Assembly (NCBI GenBank): GCA_900316385.1
Contig: ONCP01000016.1
Location: forward strand, 1 to 64,000
Length of the DNA stretch: 64,000 nt
From: an uncultured Eubacteriales bacterium
Lineage (GTDB): Bacteria > Bacillota > Clostridia > Oscillospirales > Acutalibacteraceae
Direction: 5' to 3'
Positions within the stretch are counted from its first letter, which is position 1. Each line of letters opens with the position of its first letter. Positions 17,023 through 27,200 of the stretch are shown in pieces. Both the position numbers and the translations under genes were made by a program. Under the pieces are notes generated by a model. It had not been told where the DNA came from. It saw only the letters and a list, made by a program, of their open reading frames with translations, and ran no database searches.

Positions 17023-17754
17023 TTAAACGATAACATCATATCTGATCGCCTTGCCCTTTACGCTGTACGAGGGCTTTCTACCCGCGAGAGGCTCGCCCTT
17101 CAGCGGTCTTTTTATGACTATCTTCGCGGGCTTTACGGCAAGAGCGGCATCCAAAAGCTCTTTTTCGCCCGAGCAGGGACTCTCCAGCTTCTGAATGAGC
17201 TGGAGCTTTTTGTTGATGAGACCGCTCTTCTTTCGTTCGGGGAACATCGGGTCAAGGTAGATTAGCTCGGGTCTGCGCGCGAGCTCCGACATAAGCTCGA
17301 CGCTGTCGCCCTCGATAAGCCGCATTCTGCCGACGATCTCCTTCAGGCTCGGATTTCGCCTCGCCCTTTGCAGAGCGTCGCGGAGCAGCGCCGCAATCAC
17401 CGCGTCCCTCTCGAACATTACTACCTCGTAGCCTGCCGCGGCGAGAAGTATCGAATCCTCCCCCATTCCCGCGGTCGCGTCGACCGCCAAGGGGTTTTCG
17501 GAGCTTGTTTTTGTAATCTTAACAAGCATTTCGTGGCTCAGCCGTCCGTCGGAAAGCCTTCTAAGCATTTCGGAAAAATCTCCCCTCAGGCTCAGACCGA
17601 AGCCGACGAGGGAAACGCCCTCTCTGTCCACAAGAAGCGTAAGCCCGTCGCCGATTTTGTCCGAAACGGGCGCCTTGACCCGTCTTGAGATCGACTCCGC
17701 CAGATCCCTTTGACCGCCTTTTCCGACACAAACAACCATATCAACGCCGCTCAT
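17023..17754 (-). CDS. rsmJ: 16S rRNA (guanine1516-N2)-methyltransferase RsmJ family
   Basis: A 243-residue SAM-dependent methyltransferase. It carries the RsmJ pattern: AVDATAGMGEDSILLAAAGYEVVMFERD for SAM binding, LIYLDPMFPERKKSG as the catalytic DPMFP motif, and KIVIKRPLKGEPLA near the C-terminus. E. coli RsmJ makes m2G1516 in 16S rRNA; the exact site in Firmicutes is inferred. GGAG precedes ATG 17754. It is first gene of an operon with trmO. Confidence 0.88.
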   Translation of the reverse strand: MSGVDMVVCVGKGGQRDLAESISRRVKAPVSDKIGDGLTLLVDREGVSLVGFGLSLRGDFSEMLRRLSDGRLSHEMLVKITKTSSENPLAVDATAGMGEDSILLAAAGYEVVMFERDAVIAALLRDALQRARRNPSLKEIVGRMRLIEGDSVELMSELARRPELIYLDPMFPERKKSGLINKKLQLIQKLESPCSGEKELLDAALAVKPAKIVIKRPLKGEPLAGRKPSYSVKGKAIRYDVIV

Positions 17755-17783
17755 AACTCACTCCGTCATCAATTTTTAATCAG

Positions 17784-17812
17784 ATTATACATCATTACCG
17801 CCGCCAAGTCAA
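17784..17812 (-). promoter_or_regulatory. Sigma-A promoter of rsmJ-trmO
   Basis: Minus-strand TTGACT (17812-17807), 17-bp spacer, TATAAT (17789-17784). Confidence 0.85.
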
Positions 17813-17827
17813 AGCGAAAATTTATAA

Positions 17828-17856
17828 TGGATTTTTCCCCGACGATATGTTATACT
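17828..17856 (+). promoter_or_regulatory. Probable promoter of the YdjC-family gene
   Basis: TGGATT (17828-17833), 17-bp spacer, TATACT (17851-17856). Confidence 0.5.
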
Positions 17857-17895
17857 TGTTTCAAACAAACGCAGTAAACCACGGGAGAGAGACTT

Positions 17896-18642
17896 ATGGC
17901 GCTTTACGTAAACGGCGACGACTTCGGGCTGGGCGAAAGCTGTACGCTCGCTGTCGCCGAGGCTCTGGAAAAGGGCTATATCACGGGCACAACGATGACG
18001 GCAAACGGCGAATACTTTGAAAACGCCGTAAGGCTTGCCGAAAAACGCGGCTTCACCGACAAAATAGGCGTTCATTTTAACCTCACCGAGGGCAGACCGC
18101 TGACAAAGGAAATGGAAAAAACCGAGCTGTTCGTTGAGGACGGATTTTTTCATAAAAGGTATCTTAAAAATCCTCGGGAGCTGACCGACGCGGAAGCAAA
18201 CGCCGTGTACAAGGAGCTTTCGGCTCAGGCGGAAAGGCTCAAAAAATCAGGGCTGGCCGTCGCCCGAGCGGACTCGCACCATTATATCCACACATTTATC
18301 CACCTCGCGCCGATCGCCGCGCGCGTATGCCTTGAGCACGATATTATCCGCGTCAGGATCAACCGAACCTTTGACACTCCCGAACGGCCGAGAATAACCG
18401 ACGGAAGGATCGCAAACCTGTGGTGGCGCGAGCGCGGATTTCTTACGACCGCTCATTTCGGCAGGATGTCCGACCTTGAGGAAGGCGCCGTTCCCGACGA
18501 CGTTGAGATAATGACTCACCCCGATTACGACAAAAACGGCATTCTGATCGACAGGACAGGCGTTGAGGACGGCTTCCCCACGGGGCGGCCGCTTTGGGAG
18601 ATCACCCGTTTTTTCGGCGAAAAGGAGGAGAAGCCGCTGTGA
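17896..18642 (+). CDS. ChbG/YdjC-family carbohydrate deacetylase
   Basis: A 248-residue cytoplasmic enzyme. YdjC/ChbG proteins remove N-acetyl groups from oligosaccharides such as diacetylchitobiose using a metal held by Asp and His. Visible here are VNGDDFGL (metal Asp), GVHFNLTEGRPL and DSHHYIHT (His ligands). The substrate is unknown; no sugar transporter lies next to it. The start codon follows GGGAGAGAG. The stop overlaps the next gene (GTGA), so the two are coupled. Confidence 0.88.
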   Translation: MALYVNGDDFGLGESCTLAVAEALEKGYITGTTMTANGEYFENAVRLAEKRGFTDKIGVHFNLTEGRPLTKEMEKTELFVEDGFFHKRYLKNPRELTDAEANAVYKELSAQAERLKKSGLAVARADSHHYIHTFIHLAPIAARVCLEHDIIRVRINRTFDTPERPRITDGRIANLWWRERGFLTTAHFGRMSDLEEGAVPDDVEIMTHPDYDKNGILIDRTGVEDGFPTGRPLWEITRFFGEKEEKPL

Positions 18643-19058
18643 TTTTTTCAAAAAACAAAGAAGAGATAACCTCGTTTCAGATCGTCACGCTTCACACAAG
18701 CGGTATGCGGCTGACCGCCGATTACGAGATCGTAATGAAGGGCAACGAGGCCGAGGTATCGGAATACTTTATCCGTTATTCTGAAAACAAGGACGAGCGC
18801 GTCCTAGAAAGGCGCGCGGTTATAAGCGCGGAAGCGGCGCTCAGACTGCTCAACGACTGCCGCCTGATCTCCTGGGACGGCTTTCACGGAGCTCACCCGC
18901 GCGGTGTGCTCGACGGGACTATGTTCAGCCTGAAGGCGGTAGTAAACGAAGGGAGCGTTATAAAAGCCGAGGGCTCCCAGAACTTCCCGAAGCGTTACAG
19001 AGAATTTACGGACGGGCTTTACGGTATACTTTCGGAAGCGGACAAAAAACAAGAATGA
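18639..19058 (+). CDS. Hypothetical protein coupled to the YdjC-family gene
   Basis: A 139-residue soluble protein without signal peptide or membrane segment. GTG 18639 is chosen because AAGGAGGAG lies nine bases upstream and it overlaps the preceding stop by four bases. The sequence looks like an alternating beta-strand protein (FQIVTLHTSGMRL, YEIVMKGNEAEVSEYFI) with a WDGFHGAHPRGV segment. I do not recognise a family. Coupling suggests a role linked to the deacetylase. Confidence 0.75.
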   Translation: MIFSKNKEEITSFQIVTLHTSGMRLTADYEIVMKGNEAEVSEYFIRYSENKDERVLERRAVISAEAALRLLNDCRLISWDGFHGAHPRGVLDGTMFSLKAVVNEGSVIKAEGSQNFPKRYREFTDGLYGILSEADKKQE

Positions 19059-19117
19059 TCTCAGGGACGGGATAAGATGTTTTCCGATTTTATAATCAAA
19101 AGCAAAGAAGAAAGGCT

Positions 19118-19681
19118 ATGGTGAATTTTATGGAATTACTCAAGGGCGCGCCAATGGACAAGGCGGACAGACAGGCTCGCGAGAGCAGGGTGTACGACTT
19201 TCTTGACGGACTTGATATCGATTACGAGAGGACAGACCACCCCGACGAGCCCGCGACCACTATGGAAGCGTGCGAGAAGATCGACGCTGTGCTGAACGTG
19301 CGGATATGCAAGAATCTTTTTCTCTGCAACCGCCAAAAAACCGCTTTTTATCTGCTGATCATGCCCGGCGACAAGCCGTTCAAGACCAAGGAGCTCAGCA
19401 AGCAGATGGGGATCAGCAGGCTTTCGTTCGCTGACGAAAGCTTTATGAAGGAGCTGCTCGACCTTTATCCGGGGAGCGTGTCCGTTCTCGGGCTTATGAA
19501 CGACAGCGAGCGCAGGGTGCAGCTTGTGATCGACGAGGATGTTTTGAAGGAGGAATACTTCGGCTGTCATCCTTGCGTCAACACCTCGTCTCTGCGCTTC
19601 AAAACCAAGGATCTGACGGAAAAGGTGATCCCCGCGCTTCACGCCGACCCGATCACCGTAAAGCTTGTCGGAACGGAATGA
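19118..19681 (+). CDS. YbaK/ProX-type aminoacyl-tRNA deacylase
   Basis: A 187-residue editing-domain protein. The family hydrolyses mischarged tRNAs, e.g. Ala-tRNA(Pro) or Cys-tRNA(Pro). Landmarks are TDHPDEPATTMEACEK, VRICKNLFLCNRQKTAFYLLIMPGDKPFKTKELSKQMG and GCHPCVNTSSLRF. The layout matches the PrdX/ProX branch rather than the shorter YbaK. The precise mischarged substrate is inference. Confidence 0.87.
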   Translation: MVNFMELLKGAPMDKADRQARESRVYDFLDGLDIDYERTDHPDEPATTMEACEKIDAVLNVRICKNLFLCNRQKTAFYLLIMPGDKPFKTKELSKQMGISRLSFADESFMKELLDLYPGSVSVLGLMNDSERRVQLVIDEDVLKEEYFGCHPCVNTSSLRFKTKDLTEKVIPALHADPITVKLVGTE

Positions 19682-19746
19682 TCCGAAAAAACGCCGCAAG
19701 CGTTTTGTCAACAATTCGGAGAAATATTCACGTTCGACAAATCCTG

Positions 19747-19775
19747 TTGCTTATCCCTCGGATTTATGATATAAT
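19747..19775 (+). promoter_or_regulatory. Promoter of the HAD lipoprotein gene
   Basis: TTGCTT (19747-19752), 17-bp spacer, TATAAT (19770-19775). Confidence 0.65.
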
Positions 19776-19892
19776 ATATATTGATAAAAATCGGGTATAT
19801 GAAAATTTTTTCTGTTGAGTTTTTGAACTATGAACAAAGCGTTGACCCGTTTCGGGCAACACGTTGAAATATTTGCAAACAAGGAGGAACCA

Positions 19893-21020
19893 ATGAAAAA
19901 AAGTATCACAAGATCAATTTCCGCAATGTTTATGGCAGGCGTGATGATGTTATCCGTCGCGGGCTGCGGCTGCAGCGAATCGCCGAAGCAGTCCGACGTA
20001 AAGTCCTCGACCGCTTCGACAGCCTCGACTGTCTCAAAGGCGGAAAAGGCAAAGCAGGAGGATCCGCTTTCTCTCTGGACAAAGGACGCTCCGCTCAAGA
20101 AGGAGCTCACCGAGTATATGAAGGCGATCACCGACAAGAACGGCAAGGATTTTATCCCCGTTGAGGACAGGATCGCCGTGTTCGATATGGACGGCACGCT
20201 CTGCTGCGAGACCGACCCGGGTTATTTTGATCACAAGCTGCTCTATCACCGAGTAGTTGAGGATCCCGATTACAAGGACAAGGCGAGCGACGAGGAGAAG
20301 GAAACCGCAGAGATCATCAAGCAGTATTTTGAGACGGGCGAATATCCCGAGGGACTTGACTTAAAGCACGGCAAGGCTGTGGCGACCGCGTTCAAGGGTA
20401 TGACGCTCGACGAGTTTGACGCTTACGTAAAGGCTTACAGAGACGAGCCTATGGAGAGCTACACGAATATGACCAACGGCGAGGCGTTCTACAAGCCGAT
20501 GGTTCAGGTCACGGATTACCTCATAGCCAACGATTTCAAGGTGTACATCGTCAGCGGCACCGACCGTCTTATCACACGCGGTCTTGCCGACGGCGCGATC
20601 GATATCCCGCTCAGCCAGATGATCGGCTCCGACGAAACTCTTGTCGCGAGCGGTCAGGGCGACTCCGACGGACTTGATTACACCTTCGCAAGCGACGACA
20701 AGGTCATCACGGGCGGCGATTTCGTTGTCAAGAACCTCAAGATGAACAAGGTCAGCGTTATCGCTCAGGAGATCGGTCAGCAGCCCGTTCTCGCCTTCGG
20801 CAACAGCTCGGGCGACGCGGCTATGGCAAACTACACGATCAACAACAATAAATACAAGAGCGGCGCTTATATGCTCTGCTGCGACGACACGGAGCGCGAG
20901 AACGGCAAGCCCGAAAAGGCTGAAAAAATGCTCGCGACCTGTGAGGAAAACGGTTACACCGCCGTTTCGATGAAGAACGACTGGACAACTATTTACGGCG
21001 ATGACGTAAATAAAAAATAA
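19893..21020 (+). CDS. Secreted HAD-superfamily phosphatase lipoprotein
   Basis: A 375-residue lipoprotein: signal peptide with lipobox VAGC (Cys about 25), a Ser/Thr/Lys linker, then a haloacid-dehalogenase-type phosphatase domain. HAD motifs are visible: I, IAVFDMDGTLCC (two Asp); II, YIVSGTDRL; III, the Lys of FVVKNLKMNKV; and IV, AFGNSSGDAAM. It should dephosphorylate a small phosphate ester outside the membrane. AAGGAGG precedes ATG 19893. The next gene, only 24 bp on, encodes a secreted PLP-type enzyme. A joint role (for example handling a phosphorylated compound) is possible but not shown. Confidence 0.87.
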   Translation: MKKSITRSISAMFMAGVMMLSVAGCGCSESPKQSDVKSSTASTASTVSKAEKAKQEDPLSLWTKDAPLKKELTEYMKAITDKNGKDFIPVEDRIAVFDMDGTLCCETDPGYFDHKLLYHRVVEDPDYKDKASDEEKETAEIIKQYFETGEYPEGLDLKHGKAVATAFKGMTLDEFDAYVKAYRDEPMESYTNMTNGEAFYKPMVQVTDYLIANDFKVYIVSGTDRLITRGLADGAIDIPLSQMIGSDETLVASGQGDSDGLDYTFASDDKVITGGDFVVKNLKMNKVSVIAQEIGQQPVLAFGNSSGDAAMANYTINNNKYKSGAYMLCCDDTERENGKPEKAEKMLATCEENGYTAVSMKNDWTTIYGDDVNKK

Positions 21021-21044
21021 TTTCTTTCTCAAAGGAGGCAGATC

Positions 21045-23399
21045 ATGAAAAGAATCAAACGGCTTATCAGCGTGTTCCTCTGCGCGGCTCTCGGCTTTTC
21101 GGCGCTCACCATAAGCGCTTCCGCGGCGACCGCGCCTAAGAATTACGTTAAATCCATCAGCGTAAAGGACAAAGCGACCGTTACCATTCCCTATTCAAAG
21201 AAAACTCTGACAAAATCCTTCAAGGTAACCGTAAAGGTCAAGGGAAAGGCTTCCGCGGCATTCACCGCGAAATCCTACAAAACCTCCGTGGCTACCGTTA
21301 AGGTAAAGGGAAGCAACATTAACGTTACCGCCAAAAAAGCGGGCAAGGTAAAGATCACGGTCACAACAAAAGCGAAAAACATCAAGAACAAGAAGCTGAG
21401 CAAGTCGCTTGTTCTTACGGTCAAAAAGGCTCCGAGACCCGCGTATATATCCGAAGAAGACAGCATAGAGCTGTCATACAGCTCCTATGCCGACAGCGAG
21501 ACTATCGGCTTCTGCGAGATGGAAGTATGCGACATCGTCCAAAGTCAGGCTGACAACGCGACTTACTATGCCACGGTCGCCGACAGCAGTATCGCGGAAA
21601 CAAAACTCAAGGGTATGTACATCTGCGCTGTCGGCGAAGGCACCACAACAGCCGACATCTTTGAAAGGGACAGCAACGCCAAGACCAGAAAGCTCGGAAC
21701 TGTTAAAGTCAATGTCGAAAAAGCAGAAATGGCGACCGTCGCCACAAGAGCATTGTCGAATAATTATGACGATCCCGTCTCGACGTGGCTCAAGCTTAAT
21801 TTCGGCACAAAAACCTATGATTTCGGCACTTTAATCAACAGAGTTCTGACTCAGACCACCGAATACGGCGCAAAATTCACAAGCTCGGACTTCACCGCGA
21901 CATATTCCTCTCCCGACGAGAAGGTCGCGACCGTTGACAAGGACGGCGTCATTACGGGCGTCGGCAACGGCGAGGTGAACGTTGTGTGCACGCTGGAGTT
22001 CACCGACGGCTCAAAGACAGAGGAGTTTTTCATTGTACAGGTAACGGGCAGAGCGATCCAAAAAGTCGACGGCTACACGATCGACAACGTCAGAGACAAC
22101 ATAGTCGGCCTGAACACTCTCGTAGACCTCAAGGACGGCTCACAGGTTCCGCTGATCAACTTTGACAACGCCGCCACCACTCCCGCGTTCAAGGCTGTTC
22201 AGGACGCCGTAAACGAGGAGCTCGAGATGTACGGCTCTATCGGCAGAGGCTTCTCCCAGAAGAGCAACCATTCCACCGATATTTACAACAAGACAAGAGA
22301 CAAGGTGCTTGACTTCCTCGAGGCTGATCCCGAGCTTTACACCTGCTTCTATGTCAACAACACCACCGACGGTCTGAACAAGCTCGCCTCGGCTCTTGTT
22401 GAGAAAAAGTCAGATATAGTTCTTACCACCCGTATCGAGCACCACGCTAACGACCTCAGCTGGCGTGAGAGATGCAAGGTCATCTACGCCGAGGTCGACA
22501 AAAAGGGGCGCGTTATCTATGACGATATCGAAAAGCTTCTGAAGAAAAACAAGGTCAAGATCGTTTCCGTCTCCGCGGCGTCGAACGTAACAGGCTACGT
22601 AAACGACGTCCACAGGGTCGCCAAGCTCGCCCACAAGTACGGCGCGAAGCTCGTAGTAGACGGCGCTCAGATCGTAGCGCACAGAAAGTTCTCAATGCTC
22701 GGTGATCCCGACGACGCGACCGACGACATCGACTTTATCGCTTTCTCGGCTCACAAGATGTATTCGCCCTACGGCGGCGGCGCGGTCGTAGGTCTGACCG
22801 AGAAGCTCAACAAGCATATGCCCACCTTCTACGGCGGCGGCACGATCAAGGTCGTCGGCGACGACTGGCAGATCTACAAGGACGCTCCCGCGGCTTATGA
22901 GGCAGGCTCGCCGAATTACCCCGGCGTTGTCGGTCTGGGCAAGGCGATCGACGTTCTCTCCTCTATCGGAATGGACAAAATCGAGGCTCACGAGAAGGTG
23001 CTCAACCGCAAGATCCTCGACGGGCTCAAGAAGCTCGATAACGTCATCCTCTACGGCGACAGCGAGAACATCGACGACCGTGTAGGCGTTATCACCTTCA
23101 ATTTCAGCGACATCAACACCTTCCTGCTTGCCCAGTCGCTCTCCGAGCTCGGCGGCGTAGCCACCAGACGCGGCGCGTTCTGCGCTCATCCGTACGTATG
23201 GAGACTTATGGGTATCAGCGAAGAAACGGCTAAGGGCTTCCAGAACTGCACCGACGCGAACACTGCGGGTATGGTCAGAGTAAGCTTCGGTATCTACAAC
23301 AACGAAAGCGAGGTAGACCAATTCCTCAACCTTATGCCCGCAGCTATGGCGGACGCCAAGAAAAAGAACGAAAACGGATTGATCACTCCCGAATATTGA
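21045..23399 (+). CDS. Secreted Ig-like protein fused to a class V aminotransferase / cysteine-desulfurase-like PLP domain
   Basis: A 784-residue protein with a clear signal peptide (1 to about 28, ASAA). Two bacterial Ig-like regions follow (about 35-130 and 240-330; DKDGVITGVGNGEVNVVC is a BIG2-type end). Then comes a complete SufS/CsdA-like fold (about 360-770): LINFDNAATTP, EHHAND (His 467), VVDGAQ (Asp 539), SAHKMYSPYGGG (PLP Lys 571) and TRRGAFCAHPY (Cys 713). All key residues are kept, so it looks catalytically competent. PLP enzymes with a Sec signal are rare. AAGGAGG precedes the start. It is preceded by a HAD lipoprotein in the same unit. Substrate and cofactor supply are unknown. 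Confidence 0.9.
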   Translation: MKRIKRLISVFLCAALGFSALTISASAATAPKNYVKSISVKDKATVTIPYSKKTLTKSFKVTVKVKGKASAAFTAKSYKTSVATVKVKGSNINVTAKKAGKVKITVTTKAKNIKNKKLSKSLVLTVKKAPRPAYISEEDSIELSYSSYADSETIGFCEMEVCDIVQSQADNATYYATVADSSIAETKLKGMYICAVGEGTTTADIFERDSNAKTRKLGTVKVNVEKAEMATVATRALSNNYDDPVSTWLKLNFGTKTYDFGTLINRVLTQTTEYGAKFTSSDFTATYSSPDEKVATVDKDGVITGVGNGEVNVVCTLEFTDGSKTEEFFIVQVTGRAIQKVDGYTIDNVRDNIVGLNTLVDLKDGSQVPLINFDNAATTPAFKAVQDAVNEELEMYGSIGRGFSQKSNHSTDIYNKTRDKVLDFLEADPELYTCFYVNNTTDGLNKLASALVEKKSDIVLTTRIEHHANDLSWRERCKVIYAEVDKKGRVIYDDIEKLLKKNKVKIVSVSAASNVTGYVNDVHRVAKLAHKYGAKLVVDGAQIVAHRKFSMLGDPDDATDDIDFIAFSAHKMYSPYGGGAVVGLTEKLNKHMPTFYGGGTIKVVGDDWQIYKDAPAAYEAGSPNYPGVVGLGKAIDVLSSIGMDKIEAHEKVLNRKILDGLKKLDNVILYGDSENIDDRVGVITFNFSDINTFLLAQSLSELGGVATRRGAFCAHPYVWRLMGISEETAKGFQNCTDANTAGMVRVSFGIYNNESEVDQFLNLMPAAMADAKKKNENGLITPEY

Positions 23400-23434
23400 T
23401 CACTCACGAATAGCGGCTGCAAGCCGAAAAAGAG

Positions 23435-23462
23435 CGCTCCCGAATCTTTCGGGAGCGTTTTT
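23435..23462 (+). terminator. Rho-independent terminator
   Basis: CGCTCCCGAA (23435-23444) / TTCGGGAGCG (23448-23457) followed by TTTTT. Confidence 0.9.
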
Positions 23463-23473
23463 GCGCGGTATTA

Positions 23474-23502
23474 TGGACAAGAGGCGTGTTTTCTGCTATG
23501 AT
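23474..23502 (+). promoter_or_regulatory. Promoter of the small lipoprotein gene
   Basis: TGGACA (23474-23479), 17-bp spacer, TATGAT (23497-23502). Confidence 0.6.
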
Positions 23503-23525
23503 TACAACAAAAGGGGGTGCGCCAA

Positions 23526-23966
23526 ATGAAAAAGGTCGTATCTGTCGCCGCGTGTTTACTCACGCTGATCGTATTGTGCAGTTGTCAGGGAAAGGAACGG
23601 AGCGAAATGAAAAGTAAAACCAACAGCGCCATAACGGTCGTTAACAAGCTCACGGACGCCGATGTGTGGATCCTACCGCAGACGGCGAAGAACCTCAAAA
23701 CCACAGTTTGGGGGAAAGCTACCGCTTCAAAGGTAAAAACAGGCGAAAGCCGCGAGGCTGAGCTTTGCGAGGCGGGCGACGACGGTCTGTACATTCTCAG
23801 AATGATCGACACAGACAGCTTCTACTATTCCGCGAACGGATTAAAGCTTCAGGCAGGTCGGACGATCACGATATCTGAGGACGACGCGCATTTCGTTACC
23901 GCCGCCGTAACAGACGAAAGCGGCGCCGTCGTGAACACCTACGAGGTTTTCTCGGCAAGACTGTGA
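23526..23966 (+). CDS. Small putative lipoprotein of unknown function
   Basis: A 146-residue secreted protein with lipobox LCSC (Cys about 20) after a short hydrophobic signal. The mature part is rich in beta-strand pattern (ITVVNKLTDADVWILPQT, GLYILRMIDTDSFYYSANGLKL) and ends VNTYEVFSARL. I recognise no family. ATG 23526 follows AAAGGGGG. It is monocistronic, with a family A repeat element directly after the stop. Confidence 0.75.
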   Translation: MKKVVSVAACLLTLIVLCSCQGKERSEMKSKTNSAITVVNKLTDADVWILPQTAKNLKTTVWGKATASKVKTGESREAELCEAGDDGLYILRMIDTDSFYYSANGLKLQAGRTITISEDDAHFVTAAVTDESGAVVNTYEVFSARL

Positions 23967-23969
23967 CGA

Positions 23970-24240
23970 TAAAAATGAGAAATGAGAAAGTTTAAGAACA
24001 TTAAAAATGAAATGTGAAACATTAAAAATGATGGTCGAGTCCATAAGTCGGATTAACTCAAAAATCGGTGCCCGAACTATTGATAATTGATGTAATTCTG
24101 ATAAAAAAGATTACAGCAATAATTATACATTCGGGTCGCGAAGGCTTTGGTTCCCGCGAACGTTTCTCCCCGACCTTTATTTCTCCTTTCTCCTTTCTTC
24201 TTTCTCATTTCAAAAAACTTTCCACTTTCAACTTTCAACT
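23970..24240 (+). repeat. Family A repeat element, copy 2
   Basis: 7-bp-period arm AAATGAG..., then GGTCGAG, AAATCGGTGCCCGA (24062-24075), CCCGCGAACG and CCCCGACC, then TTTCTCC/CTTTCAA 7-bp units. No gene is visible. Confidence 0.8.
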
Positions 24241-24242
24241 TA

Positions 24243-24274
24243 AAAGCCACCCGTTGTATTGAACGGGTGGCTTT
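24243..24274 (-). terminator. Terminator of the LRR surface protein gene
   Basis: AAAGCCACCCGTT (24243-24255) / AACGGGTGGCTTT (24262-24274); on the minus strand it continues into TTTTA. Confidence 0.85.
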
Positions 24275-24281
24275 CGCACTT

Positions 24282-27200
24282 TTATTTCACTATGATCTTT
24301 ACCGTCTTGGTGATCGTCTTGGACTTGTAGTTCGAGGTGTCCTTGACGGTGATTTTTATTTTGATCTTGTAAGCACCTTTTTTGGTGCCCTTCTTTACGG
24401 TGAGCTTGCCCGTCTTTGAGTTGACGGTGATCTTCTTCTCACCCGAGAGCTTTTTGAACGCTTTCTTGCCCTGCGCCTTTTTAACGGAGAGTGCCGTGAC
24501 CGTGACGTTCTTTTTCTTAACGGTCTTGAGCTTGACCGTTTTGGAGGCGATCTTGACCTTTACGGGATTATTCGCCTTTGCGATCTTGAAGGTTCTATTG
24601 ATCGTGCCCTCATAATTGCCAATACCTTTGATTATAACGGTCGCCTTGCCCGCATTCTTGTTGTTCTTGTAGGTTACCGTATAATCGACATCCTTGATGA
24701 GCTCGGTCGTGCCGTCCTTAACGGTGAGCTTCTGGGTGAGAGCCTTGCCCGTGAAGGTCTTGGCTTTGATTCCCGTTACCTTGCATTTGCCGATGTTCTT
24801 TATCGGCTCCTGCGCTGTGAATGTAATCTCCGTGGTCAGCAGATCCTCGCTCTTTACAGTCGTCACAGTCTTTTTTCCGTTGATCATAACGGTCACTCCG
24901 TAGACGCTGAACTGAGTTCCCGCTTTGGCGTCAAGATCAATGATCAGCTTGTATTCTTTTCCGAGCACATAAGTATCGGATTCGGTAAGCTTTGTACCAG
25001 TTTCGACGTCGATCCATTCAAAGCTGTACGCATCGATATCAGGCGGGAGCAGAGCCGTAAACACGGGATGATTGCCAGGGACGGGAGCATCGACAAGGAA
25101 CGCCATAAAGGTGATCGTTTCGGGCGGAGCGGGTGTTGTAAAGCTCGCTTCCGCGACGATGTATTGCTTCGGGCTGTCGAACATCTCAAAAGCTTCGGTC
25201 TCTTGACCGTTTATGCTGACGGTGACCTCGGGAGTTTCCGCGGTTCCCGCGAATTTGTAGCCCTGTCCCGATTCAACACTAACAGTCGCCTTGTACTCTT
25301 TTTCGTATTCAAAGGTATCAGCTAAGCCCATTACTTTATCATCTGTCACGTTATACCAGCTAACCTCCGTTACCGTGCCGTAAGAGGCGTTCGCCGTGAA
25401 AACGGGGCTCTCGCCTACAACAGGCTCGGCGACGTCCGTAACATCCAGCTCGGAAACCACCGCCGTCTGAGGAACATAGCTGATATCCGCGCACACCTTC
25501 TCGGCAGGCGTCTCGCCGTAGATTTTGGTAACAGTCGCTTCGGTTCCGTTGACCGTAACGGTAATGTTCGGCTTGCCGTCCTTTACGGCAAAGAAGTAGT
25601 CCTCATTCGCGCTGAGATAAACTGTTGCCTTGTATTGCTTGTTGTACGCAAATACACCCGCGGAGGTCATCGCCTGACCGTCGGTGAGATTGTACCAGCT
25701 GACGCTGTCGATCTGAGTGTTATTATTCGCGGTGGCTTTGTACGAGGGATTCTCGCCGACAACAGGCTCGACAAAATCTGTTATCGCGACATTTGAGATA
25801 ACGTTCGCGTCGCTGATCTCGGGATATTCCCTGGTAACGCGGATCGTTTTCTTCGGATCATAGCCCGACAGCACCTCGGCTCTGACGGCTGCTGTTCCTA
25901 TCGTAGCGACTACATATGAGGAGCCGTCCTGCATTTTACCGAACTGATAACCCGCGTTGGCGGTTAACGTGAGGCGCGCGGCGTATGTTTTTCCCGCCTC
26001 GAACTGATCGCCGCTGCCGAGAACCTTGTCGTCGGTAACACAGTACCACTCTACCTTGTTTCCGCTGACGGATATTCCTTCGGTGGAGGTTTTATAGGTA
26101 AATGAAGGCTTATTGCCGAATTCAGGGGGAGTAATATCGGAGAACGCGACTTTAAAGATCACGTTGTATCCTGTTGTCGGGAAAACGTACTTAACAACGA
26201 TCTGCTTTCCCTGCCCGTATCCGTCCTGAACTCTGACGTCGGCTTTCTTTCCGTTTACCGTACCGACAACGGAAGATTTCTCGCCGTTTTGTTCAAATCT
26301 GTAACCATCCTTTGCCGTCAGCACAATGGTCACGGAATATTTTTCGTCGTTCTCAAAAACATCCGTTTCCTTCATATTGGTATCTGTCGATTCGCAATAC
26401 CATAACACAGTTGTCGAAAATTTCGAGCTCTGAGGCGAATCGACAGTGAAATCGGGAGTCACCTCCACTAAGGGCGCGTCTACCTGAAAATCAGCGCTCG
26501 ACACGAGCTCCTCGTAAGCCACCGTGATCCCGTTGTTTTTGGCGTAGGTGTCGGCGGCAGTGCCCTTTTGTGTAATGATCTTATAGTCTTTGACCGCGAC
26601 ATCGTTACTGCTCGAGTCATACTCATAGCCGAAGGAATGATATCCGAGTTGGACGACGCCATCGGGGATATACACGGACTTAACGCCCGTATTCACGAAC
26701 GCCCTGCTGTCGATCCTCACGTTTATACCGTCGGGAATGTTGACCTTGGTTAAGTTGAGGCAGGTGCTGAAGGCATTATCGTTGATTTGGGTCAGACTTT
26801 TAGACAGCGTGACTCTTTCCAGCGCGTCGCAGGAAGAAAACGCGTATCGGTTTATCGTCGTCACAGAATCAGGCAGTATAAGACTTTTAAGTCCCGTAAA
26901 CATAAACGCGCTTCCGCCGATCGTTTTGAGCGAAGCGGGCAGCGTGATTTTTTCCAGAGCGGAACACCTGTAAAACGCGCGATCTCCTATTTCTGTCAGG
27001 GAGTCGGGCATCGTGACGCTTGCCAGATCGTAGCACGAATGAAACGCGCGATTTCCTATTTTTGTCACGTAAGCGGGAATCGTGATGCTCTTAAGTCCGC
27101 TTTCCTCAAACGCGCTTGTGCCCAGTGTTTTGAGCGAAGCGGGAAGCGTGACGGTTTCCAGCGAGGTGCAGCCCTGAAACGCGGACGTGCCGATGGTCTC

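Noticed and set aside
22692..23321. Long open frame (about 209 codons) antisense to the secreted PLP enzyme gene
   Set aside because: It has no ribosome binding site, and the sense strand encodes a clearly homologous enzyme through the same bases; high GC third positions create open antisense frames throughout this window.
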